From: Usnea hakonensis
Taxonomy: Eukaryota; Ascomycota; Lecanoromycetes; Lecanorales; Parmeliaceae
Assembly (NCBI GenBank): GCA_013423325.1
Contig: BLJB01000677.1
Span: 1-12,573 of the forward strand
Direction of reading: 5' to 3'
Length of the DNA: 12,573 nt
In this document: in pieces, positions 1 to 7,408 of the stretch
How the letters are laid out: the number at the start of each line of letters is the position of its first letter
Position numbering within the stretch: position 1 is the stretch's first letter
Translations under genes and position numbers: made by a program
The notes under the pieces: model-generated
What the model was told of the DNA's origin: nothing
The model's database searches: none
Seen by the model: only the letters and a program-made list of their open reading frames with translations

Positions 1-283
1 ATAGACGAGTTATTTAGAGGCCTCTAGATATTATAGGTACTAGTATTAGGTAGGCGGCTTTAACGATTACTTATATACTAGAAATTAAATTAACTAGGTA
101 TAGCTACTATTTATTAGAAAACGATATAAGTAGTATTATATATATAGATAATAATATAATAATATATATAATATAGAAGAAAGAGTATCTATAGTATATC
201 GATATATATACGTAATACTAAGGCTCGCTAAGCCCTATAAGGCTCCGCATATATTCTATAGAGAATATTCGTAACAAATTTAC

Positions 284-320
284 AAGCTTTTCACTACTAG
301 AAAGTCCCGCCCTAGTATAT
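284..320 (+). repeat. Dispersed repeat, copy 1 (second copy at 2694-2730)
   Basis: About 36 bp beginning with the HindIII-like aagctttt and running through an actactag block and gtcccgccctagta reappears in the same orientation at 2694-2730. The copies differ by a few C/T changes and one indel. The two copies lie on opposite sides of the mini LTR element, so the flanking island probably contains fragments of one RIP-mutated repeat family. The same block is followed by accttacgggcgag, whose reverse complement occurs just upstream of the second copy. Confidence 0.6.
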
Positions 321-874
321 ACCTTACGGGCGAGCCTTAGAATATATATACCGTAATACTACGATAATAATATAGAAAGTCTATTAGAACTATATTATAA
401 TAGTTACTATTATTTAGAACCGTAGCTAAATAGATATTAGAGTATTACGATAAGAATTATTATTATAGTATTTTAAAAGAACGATATAGCTATAGTATCG
501 AGATCTCGATCCGAAAGTTAAAGTATATTACTAGAAAGTTAAAGTAGCGTCTTATATTTAAATAGAAAGTTCTTAGTATTATAAGCTATAGTAGCGTAGT
601 AGTTAGTAGTATCTAGCTTTATAATTTAGTAGTAGTAGAGTTCGATCTATATAGAGGTAAAAAAAAAAATTAAAAAAAAAAATTTATTATCTGCGCTTTA
701 GAATTATAGTATTAAATTTTTTTTTTAATTAATTAGATAGAGACGATATCGGAACGATATGAAAATAGTATCGAGATAGTTATTTCGTCTTAGTACCGTT
801 AGTTTTTAGTACCGTAGGCTCTTAATACATTACCAAATCTGAAAAGTTCCTACTAAATATCAAATTGCGAACCG

Positions 875-894
875 TGCGAATCGCGCGATTCGCA
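875..894. repeat. Perfect 20-bp GC-rich palindrome
   Basis: Positions 875-884 (TGCGAATCGC) are followed immediately by their exact reverse complement at 885-894, with no spacer. It stands out in DNA that is otherwise about four-fifths A and T, and contains CGCGCG at its centre. The bases just right of it (agaattccgcacgat) begin the 40-bp tandem repeat. Its role is unknown. It could be the end of an old element or a hairpin-forming site. Confidence 0.8.
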
Positions 895-900
895 AGAATT

Positions 901-1034
901 CCGCACGATCAGCAAGTTAACCCTACTAATAGTAGGAAATACGTACGATTAGCATAGTAACTTTACTCTTATTAGGGAATCCGCACGGTTAGTAAGTCTA
1001 ACTTGCTAAATATATAGTTAGTAAGTCTAATTTG

Positions 1035-1040
<6 letters not shown>
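901..1040 (+). repeat. Decayed 40-bp tandem repeat with a 29-bp-offset tail repeat
   Basis: Units begin at 901, 941 and 981. The first two are exactly 40 bp long and match at about 28 of 40 positions by eye. The third matches only over its first half (ccgcacggttagtaag). Within its remainder a 23-bp stretch starting gttagtaagtctaa at 988 is repeated at 1017 with one C/T change. Many of the differences are C/T or G/A transitions, in line with RIP decay. The array runs directly into the poly-A tract. Confidence 0.65.
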
Positions 1041-1093
<53 letters not shown>

Positions 1094-1095
1094 NN
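1037..1095 (+). other. 57-nt poly-A run ending in two undetermined bases
   Basis: Positions 1037-1093 are uninterrupted A and 1094-1095 are N. The Ns mark an assembly or consensus uncertainty, so the true length is unreliable and sequence may be missing here. A biological source is possible, namely the poly-A tail of a non-LTR retroposon whose body would be the repeats to the left. No target-site duplication could be identified. Confidence 0.85.
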
Positions 1096-1386
1096 AAGTT
1101 AGCGCTAAAATTAAAGTTAGCGAGAATAACGGGTAGTCTCTAGCGCTATAAATAATAATATAATAATTCTAAAAATAGTCTAAATCGAATTTTTTTAAAA
1201 ATTATATACGCGCGTAATAAGCCCGTATTATTAAGCCTATTATATATATATTATAAAGACTATATTAACTATATTAACTAAGTCTTAAAAGGACTTTATA
1301 TAAATTATTTAAATTATTATTTAAATTATTTAAATTTTGCGAATTTTATAAATCGTGCGGATTGTGCGGATCCTACGGATTATATA

Positions 1387-1516
1387 TGTTATGACACGAT
1401 TTGTTCTCTGCGGAGAAGGCCGGATTATCGTTGTTCCGGGAGTACTCTTCATGCAATTCGTAGCCATTCTCAAGGAACAAGCAGTCAACCCACTATAGTC
1501 CCATTATTTCGTGATA
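1387..1516 (+). repeat. 5' terminal direct repeat (LTR) of the mini element
   Basis: This 130-bp copy begins TGTTATGACACGATT and ends gtgata, where the other copy ends gtgaca. The C-to-T change at 1515 has destroyed the canonical CA end, and 1506 is A where the other copy has G. Both changes are RIP-type. Base composition is close to balanced, in sharp contrast to the DNA on its left. Confidence 0.82.
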
Positions 1517-1661
1517 GAATAGTAGTAACACCTCGGTTCTGATCCTTAGTATGTCGTCATACATGTGACCGCTACGTTCCGGTACCTATTAGTACTAGAT
1601 TGCGAGCCTTCGTAATAGCCTTAATATATTATTTCGAGCCTACCTAACCATATACCTTACC

Positions 1662-1732
1662 GGACGTATAGTGTAACGGCAGCATACTAGACTTATAATC
1701 TAGAAAAGGAGTATTCGACCCCCCTACGGACG
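1662..1732 (+). tRNA. tRNA-like sequence, anticodon UAU, 3' half degenerate
   Basis: The 5' half folds well. There is an A-box-like TAGTGTAACGG at 1669-1679, a D stem (1671-1674 with 1682-1685, two G-U pairs) and a D loop AACGGCA with the GG pair. A perfect five-pair anticodon stem (1687-1691 with 1699-1703) closes the seven-base loop CTTATAA, which reads UAU (Ile, AUA). A TTCGA T-loop core lies at 1714-1718. The T stem pairs badly, and the acceptor stem pairs in five of seven positions only if shifted by one base. I read it as a tRNA-derived or decayed sequence inside the mini LTR element rather than a working tRNA gene. No poly-T terminator follows directly. Confidence 0.4.
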
Positions 1733-2256
1733 CTATAATAGTGTATAGAATAGGATAGGGAAGTATATTACTTGGGGTATATTAGAGTCTCAAGAGACGG
1801 TAGCATTCAGGGAAGGAGACGGTATTTATATAGGATATACGAATAGAAGGCCATTTAGAAAGAGGAGGACAAATATACTATGGTAATAATATTATACAAA
1901 TTTGGTAGCCTATAGCTATATGCTTTATAGGTTTTAATATTACCACTGTACTACGGAGAAGCTTGCCCGCCAGCCACTTGCGTGCCTGCTAGCCTACTAA
2001 GGAGCTTCCGAATACTATATTTTAGTTATTCAATGCACGATTCAAATTACCGGTCGTATACACCACTGCTCAGCAAATAAGCCTACGCTCAGCGCATTTA
2101 TCCACTACTTGCACTAGCTAAAATCAGCCTTCTCGCCACAGCCAGCCCCTATTCCAGTTAGCCAATTAATGGATATGGAGCTCATGGATCATGGGAAGGA
2201 TTTGCAATGGATCTGGAATGACGAGGACGTCATTTTTGTTATTTTTTATGGGCAAT

Positions 2257-2386
2257 TATTATGACACGATTTGTTCTCTGCGGAGAAGGCCGGATTATCG
2301 TTGTTCCGGGAGTACTCTTCATGCAATTCGTAGCCATTCTCAAGGAACAAGCAGTCAACCCACTATAGTCCCATTGTTTCGTGACA
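2257..2386 (+). repeat. 3' terminal direct repeat (LTR) of the mini element
   Basis: It is identical to the 1387-1516 copy at 127 of 130 positions. Here the first dinucleotide is TA instead of TG (2258), while the CA end is intact at 2385-2386. The next five bases are ATATA, equal to the five bases before the left copy. A polypurine tract directly before it is not obvious. The nearest purine run is at about 2189-2199. Confidence 0.82.
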
Positions 2387-2693
2387 ATATATATTATAAG
2401 GCGGACTTACTAACTTCGCGTATATAATTTAATATAGGCTAAGTCTACTAAGTCTACTAAATCCTATTAATCGCGCGTACCTGGCGAAATCCTTGCGGAA
2501 ATAAACTTTTTAGATTTAGTAATATACTATTAATTTTTAATACTATAAAGATATAATACTATAAACGTTTAGTATAAATTATATTACGATTATTATTAAA
2601 TAATTAGTTATCTACTATATTAATAGTACTATTACTATAAGTATACGATATATCTACTTATAGTCTCGCCCGTAAGGTATTATATAACTCTAT

Positions 2694-2730
2694 AAGCTTT
2701 CTACTACTAGGAGTCCCGCCCTAGTACGTA
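2694..2730 (+). repeat. Dispersed repeat, copy 2 (first copy at 284-320)
   Basis: This is the same block as at 284-320, in the same orientation: aagctttct, actactag, then gtcccgccctagta. The differences are C/T changes plus a one-base indel. Upstream of it, ctcgcccgtaaggta at about 2663-2680 is the inverse of accttacgggcgag found downstream of copy 1. Confidence 0.6.
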
Positions 2731-2794
2731 TTACTTTAAGGTCGTTAGGGGTTTAGCGTAAATACTTATAAAAGTATATCGTTACTATTTTTAT

Positions 2795-2955
2795 TATACT
2801 AATCTATCTAGATACTTATATAAATAAAAATAATATTAGGACGTAGTTCTTAGCTATAAATTTTAGAATTAAGAGTATTTTATTAAGATTCCCCTTATAT
2901 AAACCTTCTAGAAAAAAAGAAAATAATTCTATAAGTACCTAGATAGATTAGTATA
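2795..2955. mobile_element. MITE-like inverted-repeat element flanked by TA
   Basis: Arms of 25 bp at 2795-2819 and 2931-2955 are reverse complements at 24 of 25 positions. The left arm begins tatactaatctatctag and the right arm ends ctagatagattagtata. Each arm starts or ends with TA, so the element can be read as 23-bp terminal inverted repeats with a TA target duplication, the pattern of Tc1/mariner-derived MITEs. The 111-bp interior is AT-rich and non-coding. AT-rich DNA makes short inverted repeats likely, but 24 of 25 is well above what I would expect by chance. Other copies in the genome would decide it. Confidence 0.5.
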
Positions 2956-2996
2956 TTAGCAAGATTTCGAGTCGAAAAATCATTCTCGAACCATTC

Positions 2997-3305
2997 TATT
3001 AGTACTTCTACAAACATTTGCGCTAACCCCCTAGCGCCCTTAAAGTATTTATCCGCAGGGCTGACCTCGACACTAATCTGTAGTCTACTCTGGCTATAGC
3101 CTTGAGTGCGGAGGAGAATGTTGTACTGTCGTGCAACATCTGCTCTTGTTTCTCTAGCTTTTATTGCATGACATCATTCTCAGCATGGATGGGATCAACT
3201 TTCTGATGGCATGATCGAACAATGAATCGAGCCGAAAATCGCGCAAGCTATCACACTACCCTCACCACATGTGCATGATTATAGGGTGAACAGTGAAGGG
3301 CTGCG
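2997..3305 (+). promoter_or_regulatory. TAF1 upstream region with short upstream frames
   Basis: This 300-bp stretch separates the RIP island from the TAF1 start. It has normal composition and no gene of its own. A small stem (gcgcta/tagcgc) lies near 3020-3036. Upstream ATGs include a six-codon frame at 3269-3289 (M-C-M-I-I-G, stop 16 bases before the TAF1 ATG) and a frame starting near 3213. Whether they are transcribed depends on the transcription start, which I cannot place. Confidence 0.4.
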
Positions 3306-6300
3306 ATGCCTCATGCAACTATGATACACGAGACTGGGGATGATCCTGATGAGATATTGATTCAGCAGGTCCTCAACGCACCAGCTACCGAGGATACCTT
3401 TGGGCTCAATCGGGAGCTTGAACCAGGTGAGAAGGCGGAGGATGCTGAGGACTACGAAGATATCAGTGATGATGATCTGGCGGATGATGAGGATGCTGAA
3501 GGGGCGCGAAGATCTGAGACAGGTCAAGAATATCACACGGGCAGTTCTTACCGAAGCTTGGAAGTGTTACCACAGAATGTCGATCTCTCGGCATTGATAA
3601 ATGGAAATAGCCTTGAGGACAGTGCCTATGATGACGACTTGTTTGGAGAAAATTTATCATCTCCGATTCAAAAAGATACTGGTCCTGGGCAGATCCATAC
3701 GGGGCATAATCGAGATGGTCTATCCGATTTTGACAACAGCACGTCGCCTCAGGCTGAACCTGTGCCTCTTTCAGCTTCACATCTGTCTCGCGGAGTAGAT
3801 AGCCCAACGAAATCTGCCTCGCGGCAAACGGTGCTCAATTATAGAGAGTCTCCACCATCGAAGGAATTGCAGCGCCAACAAGAGTTGCTTGCTATGTCCA
3901 GGACTGGCGCTACCAACACCGATGGCTTACCTGCACCTCCTGAAAGTTGCGAGGAGCTACTAGCATCTTTGTGGCCAAAGTTCGAGCGTGACACAGTACC
4001 AAAATTTATGGACTTGCTTCCCCCAAAACGAGCAAGATACCTCGTCAAATCAATCCCCAAACCGCCTAAAGCGGTCAATCCTACTAAATGCAATCTTGAG
4101 CTTGCCATGGGTCAAGAGAAAAGCTTTAGGATATCTTCGATATCCAACAAGCCTAATATGGAGGAGCACAGTAGCCAGGGAATAGTGACCATACAAGAAG
4201 ATGTCGTTCTTCAACAGAACATTGAAGAAGATGTGGACATGGAATCTGACATTGAGAACGAGATGGTTGGAGGGATCTCGTGGCGAGATATGCAAATAAT
4301 ATGCGAGAACTGGGATACCAGTAGTGCGGCAGAACCCCTTGGATCTGAACGCGGTTCGCCTCGCAGCCGTAGAGCTAGCAAGCCCAACGCACATGAAGAC
4401 CTCGACCCTGAGCTTGATCCTGACGATCATGGATGGCCATTTGCAAAAGTGAGTACAGTAAACTATGGCACGCAGGAATACGCTCATATTTGCCCGTAGC
4501 GACGGAAATTGGACCGTGCAGAGGCCACTATAATAGATAATCCCCAATATTTGTTTACCTCGTTCCAGGATCCCGAGCAAGCCACTTCAAAGCTTGCAAA
4601 GACCATCACCCTAGATCTCAACGATCCAAAACTGCTGATCGATAACGTCCAGCCCAATGCCATGCCTAGAAATGTCTTTGGTCGGTCAAATCTTAAAGAA
4701 GCCGGTCGTGGAGCGTTCACGAAAAGCTTAAGCCAAAGATATAATATCTCCAATGATGAGGCATATGATTTGCTCAAGGAAAACCACCAAAGTAAGGTCC
4801 GAAGCATGCTTGGAAATGTCGCCGTAGAGCACAGTCTTCCAGCAATAAGGTTACAATGGCCATTCGTAAGTACTATGGAAATGCCGCAATCATTCACTAC
4901 CCAGCGGTTTGTGGAAGCTAACACCGCGAAGTACAAAACGAAATTGAATAAACAAGATGCAAGATCTTTCCATCGACCGGGCTTGAAAATCAACCGCAAC
5001 GAACAGATCGCTTTTAGCAGACCAACGATCATAAAGAAAAAGCACACAAAGGGAAAAGACACGCAAAGACTTTTTCCTGACAGTAAAGCTTTATCTTTGG
5101 CAGATAATTCAAACATACTCTTTTTAGAGTATTCCGAGGAGTACCCAACGATGCTCTCAAATGTGGGCATGGGTAACCGCGTCATCAATTATTACAGAAG
5201 GAAAGCCATGGACGATACGTCGAGGCCCAAGCTCGATCTTGGCGAGACCGCTGTTCTCTTACCCCAGGACAAAAGCCCTTTCTCAATATTTGGTCATGTT
5301 GACCCCGGCCATATCGCCCCAACACTCCACAATGGCATGTACCGAGCCCCAATCTTCAAGCATACGGCGAGAAATAACGATTTTTTGATTGTAAAGAACA
5401 CAACAGGAACAGACGGCTCCTCTTGGTACGCGAGAAACATCGAAAATCTGTACGTGGTAGGCCAAGAATTTCCGTCGGTGGATGTTCCGGGTCCACATTC
5501 AAGGAAAGTCACAACGGCTTCCAAAAATCGCCTAAAGATGGTTTCTTATCGGCTGATTCGAAAGAGCAAGAACAACAGAATTAGCGTGGGCGAGGTCACT
5601 AGTCACTTCGCCGATACTAGTGACATGCAAAATCGTCAGAAGATGAAAGAATTCATGCAATTCAACAAAGAGCACAAGGAATGGCAAATGCGCTCCGGAG
5701 AAGCAGTCCCTGATGAGGAGACGATCAGAACAATGGTGAAGCCGGAAGACGTGTGTCTGCTCGAATCAATGCAGGTTGGTCAGCAGCACCTACAAGATGC
5801 AGGCTTCAACAAAGAGGATGACGAGTCTGAGGGTGACGATTCTAAAGAGGGCCAGAGCATCGAACAACAGCTTGCGCCTTGGTATACGTCGCGAAACTTC
5901 TTGCATGCTACGCAGGGTAAAGCCATGTTGACATTACATGGAGAAGGAGATCCAACACGCCGCGGCGAGGCTTTTAGTTTCATAAAAACCTCCATGAAAG
6001 GCGGTTTCAAACCTGTAGGAGCAAGCGCGAATGAAAAAATGAACGCCAGGCAGATGAAAGAGTCTGGAGGCCACGCTTACAATGTACAAGATCAACAAAG
6101 ATCATACGAAGAATCCATTCGCAAAATATGGGAAGCTCAAAAACAAAGTCTGTCATCGACACTTGACCAGTCAGAATCAGATATGGATGAGAATCCGATG
6201 GAAGAGGTTCCAAACAGTGCTGTCAGGGCAGAGACTCCGCGATCAGGAGCGCAGACGCCTGCCACTTCACGGCGTCGGGATGACGAAACTACCAGTCAAT

Positions 6301-7037
6301 TCACCCAGGCTAGTATAGGTAGCCAAGCTGGGAAGATTCTCAAGATCACACGCCACATTCAAGATGAGTACGGCAATGTTGAACCTCACACCGAAATAGT
6401 GCGAGCGCCAAAGGTGATACGGCAGTATCTGAAGCGGAGACATGCGAAAGAGGCAGAAACCACCGGGTAAGAGCTGTCTTATTGCTATCAGGTGCAAAGC
6501 TAATCACAATAGACTCACTGATATCAAACCAACCGGCATTGCTGAACAGGACCGGCGTAATCAACAAAGGTACATCGATGTTTACATTCACAGAGATTAT
6601 AATGCTTATGGTTATTCAGGCTCGAAAAAGAGCTAGCACGACTACAGCGCAACAAGGAGCGGCGTATTGCTCGTGACAAACAAAAAGGCGTCTATGTCGA
6701 TGGAGCAGCCGATGAGCCGGGCTCACCTTCGTCTCCTGCTAATGTCCCGGTGAAAAATGCAGGCACGCAACGCAAGTGCGCGAATTGTGGTCAAGTTGGT
6801 CATATCAAAACAAATAAAAAGTATTGTCCCATTTTCCACTATGATTTGCTCCTCTTGAGAGAAATGTTTTCATTTCCCGGACGGGCTGCGAATTAATATT
6901 AATCTGTTGCAATTCCAAACTAAAGCGCTGACTGTGATGGCATCGAATTTAGGCTTTGTCCCATGCTCAATGGTACCATGAAGCAAGATGAAGGATTTGG
7001 CACCTCTGCATTTACAATTGGCACTTCTGAGTCTTGA
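3306..7037 (+). CDS. TAF1: Transcription initiation factor TFIID subunit 1 (TAF1)
   Basis: This is the scaffold subunit of TFIID, which binds TBP and TAF7 and places RNA polymerase II at promoters. My exon model is 3306-4448, 4500-4865, 4932-6466, 6513-6569, 6620-6820 and 6953-7037, all phases consistent, giving about 1,128 aa. The acidic N-terminus carries ELEPGEKAEDAEDYEDISDD (TAND-type region). A second conserved block contains LPPKRARYLVK and NLELAMGQEKSFR. The DUF3591 core spans about residues 494-907 with LQWPFYKTKL, ARSFHRP, LFLEYSEEYP and APWYTSRNF, and includes a winged-helix part at about 698-762. After a Ser/Thr-rich linker comes LKITRHIQDEYGNVE, then a basic helix and a C-terminal zinc knuckle (Cys1087, Cys1090, His1095, Cys1103). 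There is no bromodomain, as usual in fungi. The start is the first in-frame ATG; a second ATG follows five codons later. Confidence 0.93.
4449..4499 (+). other. TAF1 intron 1 (51 nt)
   Basis: The donor is GTGAGT, directly after codon 381 (WPFAK), and the acceptor is CCGTAG. It is phase 0 and contains the in-frame TAG that would otherwise end the protein. Splicing joins GWPFAK to RRKLDRAE and restores the frame of the core domain. Confidence 0.9.
4866..4931 (+). other. TAF1 intron 2: 66 nt, in frame and stop-free
   Basis: The donor is GTAAGT, the branch-site match is GCTAAC at about 4915-4920, and the acceptor is GAAG. The length is a multiple of three with no stop, so open-frame reading hides it. 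Removing it yields RLQWPFYKTKLNKQ followed by DARSFHRP. The spacing between the PF and FHRP motifs then equals that of animal TAF1 as I recall it. Left in, it would add 22 residues inside the DUF3591 core. Confidence 0.8.
6467..6512 (+). other. TAF1 intron 3 (46 nt)
   Basis: The donor is GTAAGA, the branch-like GCTAATC lies near 6499-6505, and the acceptor is AATAG. It is phase 2, splitting a Gly codon (GG|A). Splicing joins AKEAETTG to LTDIKPTGIAEQDRRNQQ, the expected basic helix before the zinc knuckle. Confidence 0.85.
6570..6619 (+). other. TAF1 intron 4 (50 nt)
   Basis: The donor is GTACAT and the acceptor is TTCAG. It is phase 2, splitting an Arg codon (AG|G). It joins DRRNQQR to LEKELARLQRNKERRIARDK. 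The exon between introns 3 and 4 is only 57 nt. Confidence 0.85.
6821..6952 (+). other. TAF1 intron 5 (132 nt) splitting the zinc knuckle
   Basis: The donor is GTATTG, the branch site CTGAC is at about 6929-6933, and the acceptor is ATTTAG, phase 2. Splicing gives HIKTNKKLCPMLNG and a 27-residue last exon ending ...TIGTSES. The 9-mer ttgtcccat occurs both just inside the donor (6824-6832) and just after the acceptor (6956-6964). As a result the unspliced reading also encodes a Cys-Pro at the knuckle position, then ends at TAA 6894-6896. Confidence 0.82.
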
Positions 7038-7408
7038 AATTAAATTTGGGTAGGCCAGTGATGATCCAGCTGCTCGCGTGCCACGGCGTTTCGTATATTA
7101 GCTCAAAAGCAGGTTTTCGGATGGTATGATTCTATTTTCCATTGTACGCGTTAGAACATGACCCAAAGTCTGGTTGAAACAGGCTTTTTGGCGCCGCCAA
7201 TAATGGGAACACTAATCATCGTCACCAAAATTCACAGGTATGTCTGGCGTTCTCATAGAGCTATCTAACAATGAATCTATGTATACGATTCATGATCGGG
7301 TCAGGAAGACGAGGCTACCCTATCACGGATGTAAAAATATACCAAACTTTGGCCACATCCGGTCCCCATCAATGGCCTAAGCCTCGCCTTGATCGATCGG
7401 TCAGCAAC
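7038..7408. other. Convergent intergenic region between TAF1 and the kinase
   Basis: This 371-bp region holds the 3' ends of two genes that read toward each other. I see no frame with family signal, no RNA gene and no clear repeat. An attaaa hexamer lies just after the TAF1 stop (near 7040) and could serve as a poly-A signal. The plus-strand frame starting at 7271 is a shadow running into the kinase exon. Confidence 0.5.

Larger units (their letters stand above)
1..1386. repeat. RIP-saturated AT-rich repeat island, left part
   Basis: The sequence is dominated by TA, AT and short A or T runs and has no usable reading frame in any direction. Positions 1-240 and 294-691 contain no CpA and no TpG dinucleotide, yet CpG is still present (acgat, cgta, gcgc). 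That pattern is the expected end point of repeat-induced point mutation, which converts CpA to TpA on both strands in filamentous ascomycetes. I infer that this is an old transposon-derived block, but it is too decayed for me to recognise the family. No gene is seen here. Confidence 0.88.
1387..2386 (+). mobile_element. Mini LTR retroelement (TRIM-like), 1,000 bp, with ATATA target duplication
   Basis: Two direct repeats of 130 bp (1387-1516 and 2257-2386) bound a 740-bp interior. The first starts TGTTATGACA and the second ends GTGACA, giving the TG..CA ends typical of LTRs. Five bases ATATA precede (1382-1386) and follow (2387-2391) the element, as expected for integrase-made duplication, although AT richness weakens this. 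The repeats differ at three sites only (1388/2258, 1506/2376, 1515/2385), each a TG/TA or CA/TA difference, so RIP explains all of them. The interior has no gag, protease, reverse transcriptase or integrase frame, so it must be non-autonomous. It holds a tRNA-like sequence at 1662-1732, a hairpin at 1882-1944 and a 31-codon frame at 2169-2264 of unknown meaning. The right half of the interior has near-normal base composition. Orientation is not established. The alternative is a chance duplication of 130 bp. Confidence 0.72.
2387..2996. repeat. RIP-saturated AT-rich repeat island, right part
   Basis: Composition returns to TA-rich, CpA/TpG-poor DNA immediately after the target duplication of the mini element, so this is the continuation of the island interrupted at 1387. 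It contains short tandem taagtctac units near 2439-2461, the second copy of the dispersed repeat at 2694-2730, and the inverted-repeat element at 2795-2955. It ends at about 2990-3000, where CA and TG become common again. No gene is seen. Confidence 0.82.

Noticed and set aside
2191..2427. 78-codon plus-strand open frame crossing the right LTR
   Set aside because: It runs through the terminal repeat and into RIP DNA and has no domain signal. The same repeat at 1387 is not open in an equivalent frame context, so it is unlikely to be a gene.
1..2996. CRISPR array, centromere or bacterial operon in the repeat-rich left part
   Set aside because: There are no regularly spaced repeats with unique spacers, and the whole window is clearly fungal nuclear DNA. 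A centromere cannot be judged from 3 kb of RIP DNA.
4866..4904. 39-nt intron using the CCCAG acceptor after the GTAAGT donor
   Set aside because: It is too short for a fungal intron and lacks a branch site. The 66-nt version has GCTAAC and restores family spacing between the PF and FHRP motifs.
4484..5188. 234-codon minus-strand open frame
   Set aside because: It is antisense to TAF1 exons 2 and 3, which encode clear DUF3591 motifs. The hydrophobic product is a by-product of the opposite-strand codons.
6468..6470. TAA as the end of the TAF1 protein
   Set aside because: It falls inside an intron donor. Downstream exons encode the conserved basic helix and the zinc knuckle in correct phase.
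6894..6896. TAA as the normal TAF1 stop
   Set aside because: It lies within the last intron. The spliced exon at 6953-7037 gives the typical TAF1 end (LCPMLNGTMKQDEGFGTSAF). It is kept only as a possible retained-intron isoform.
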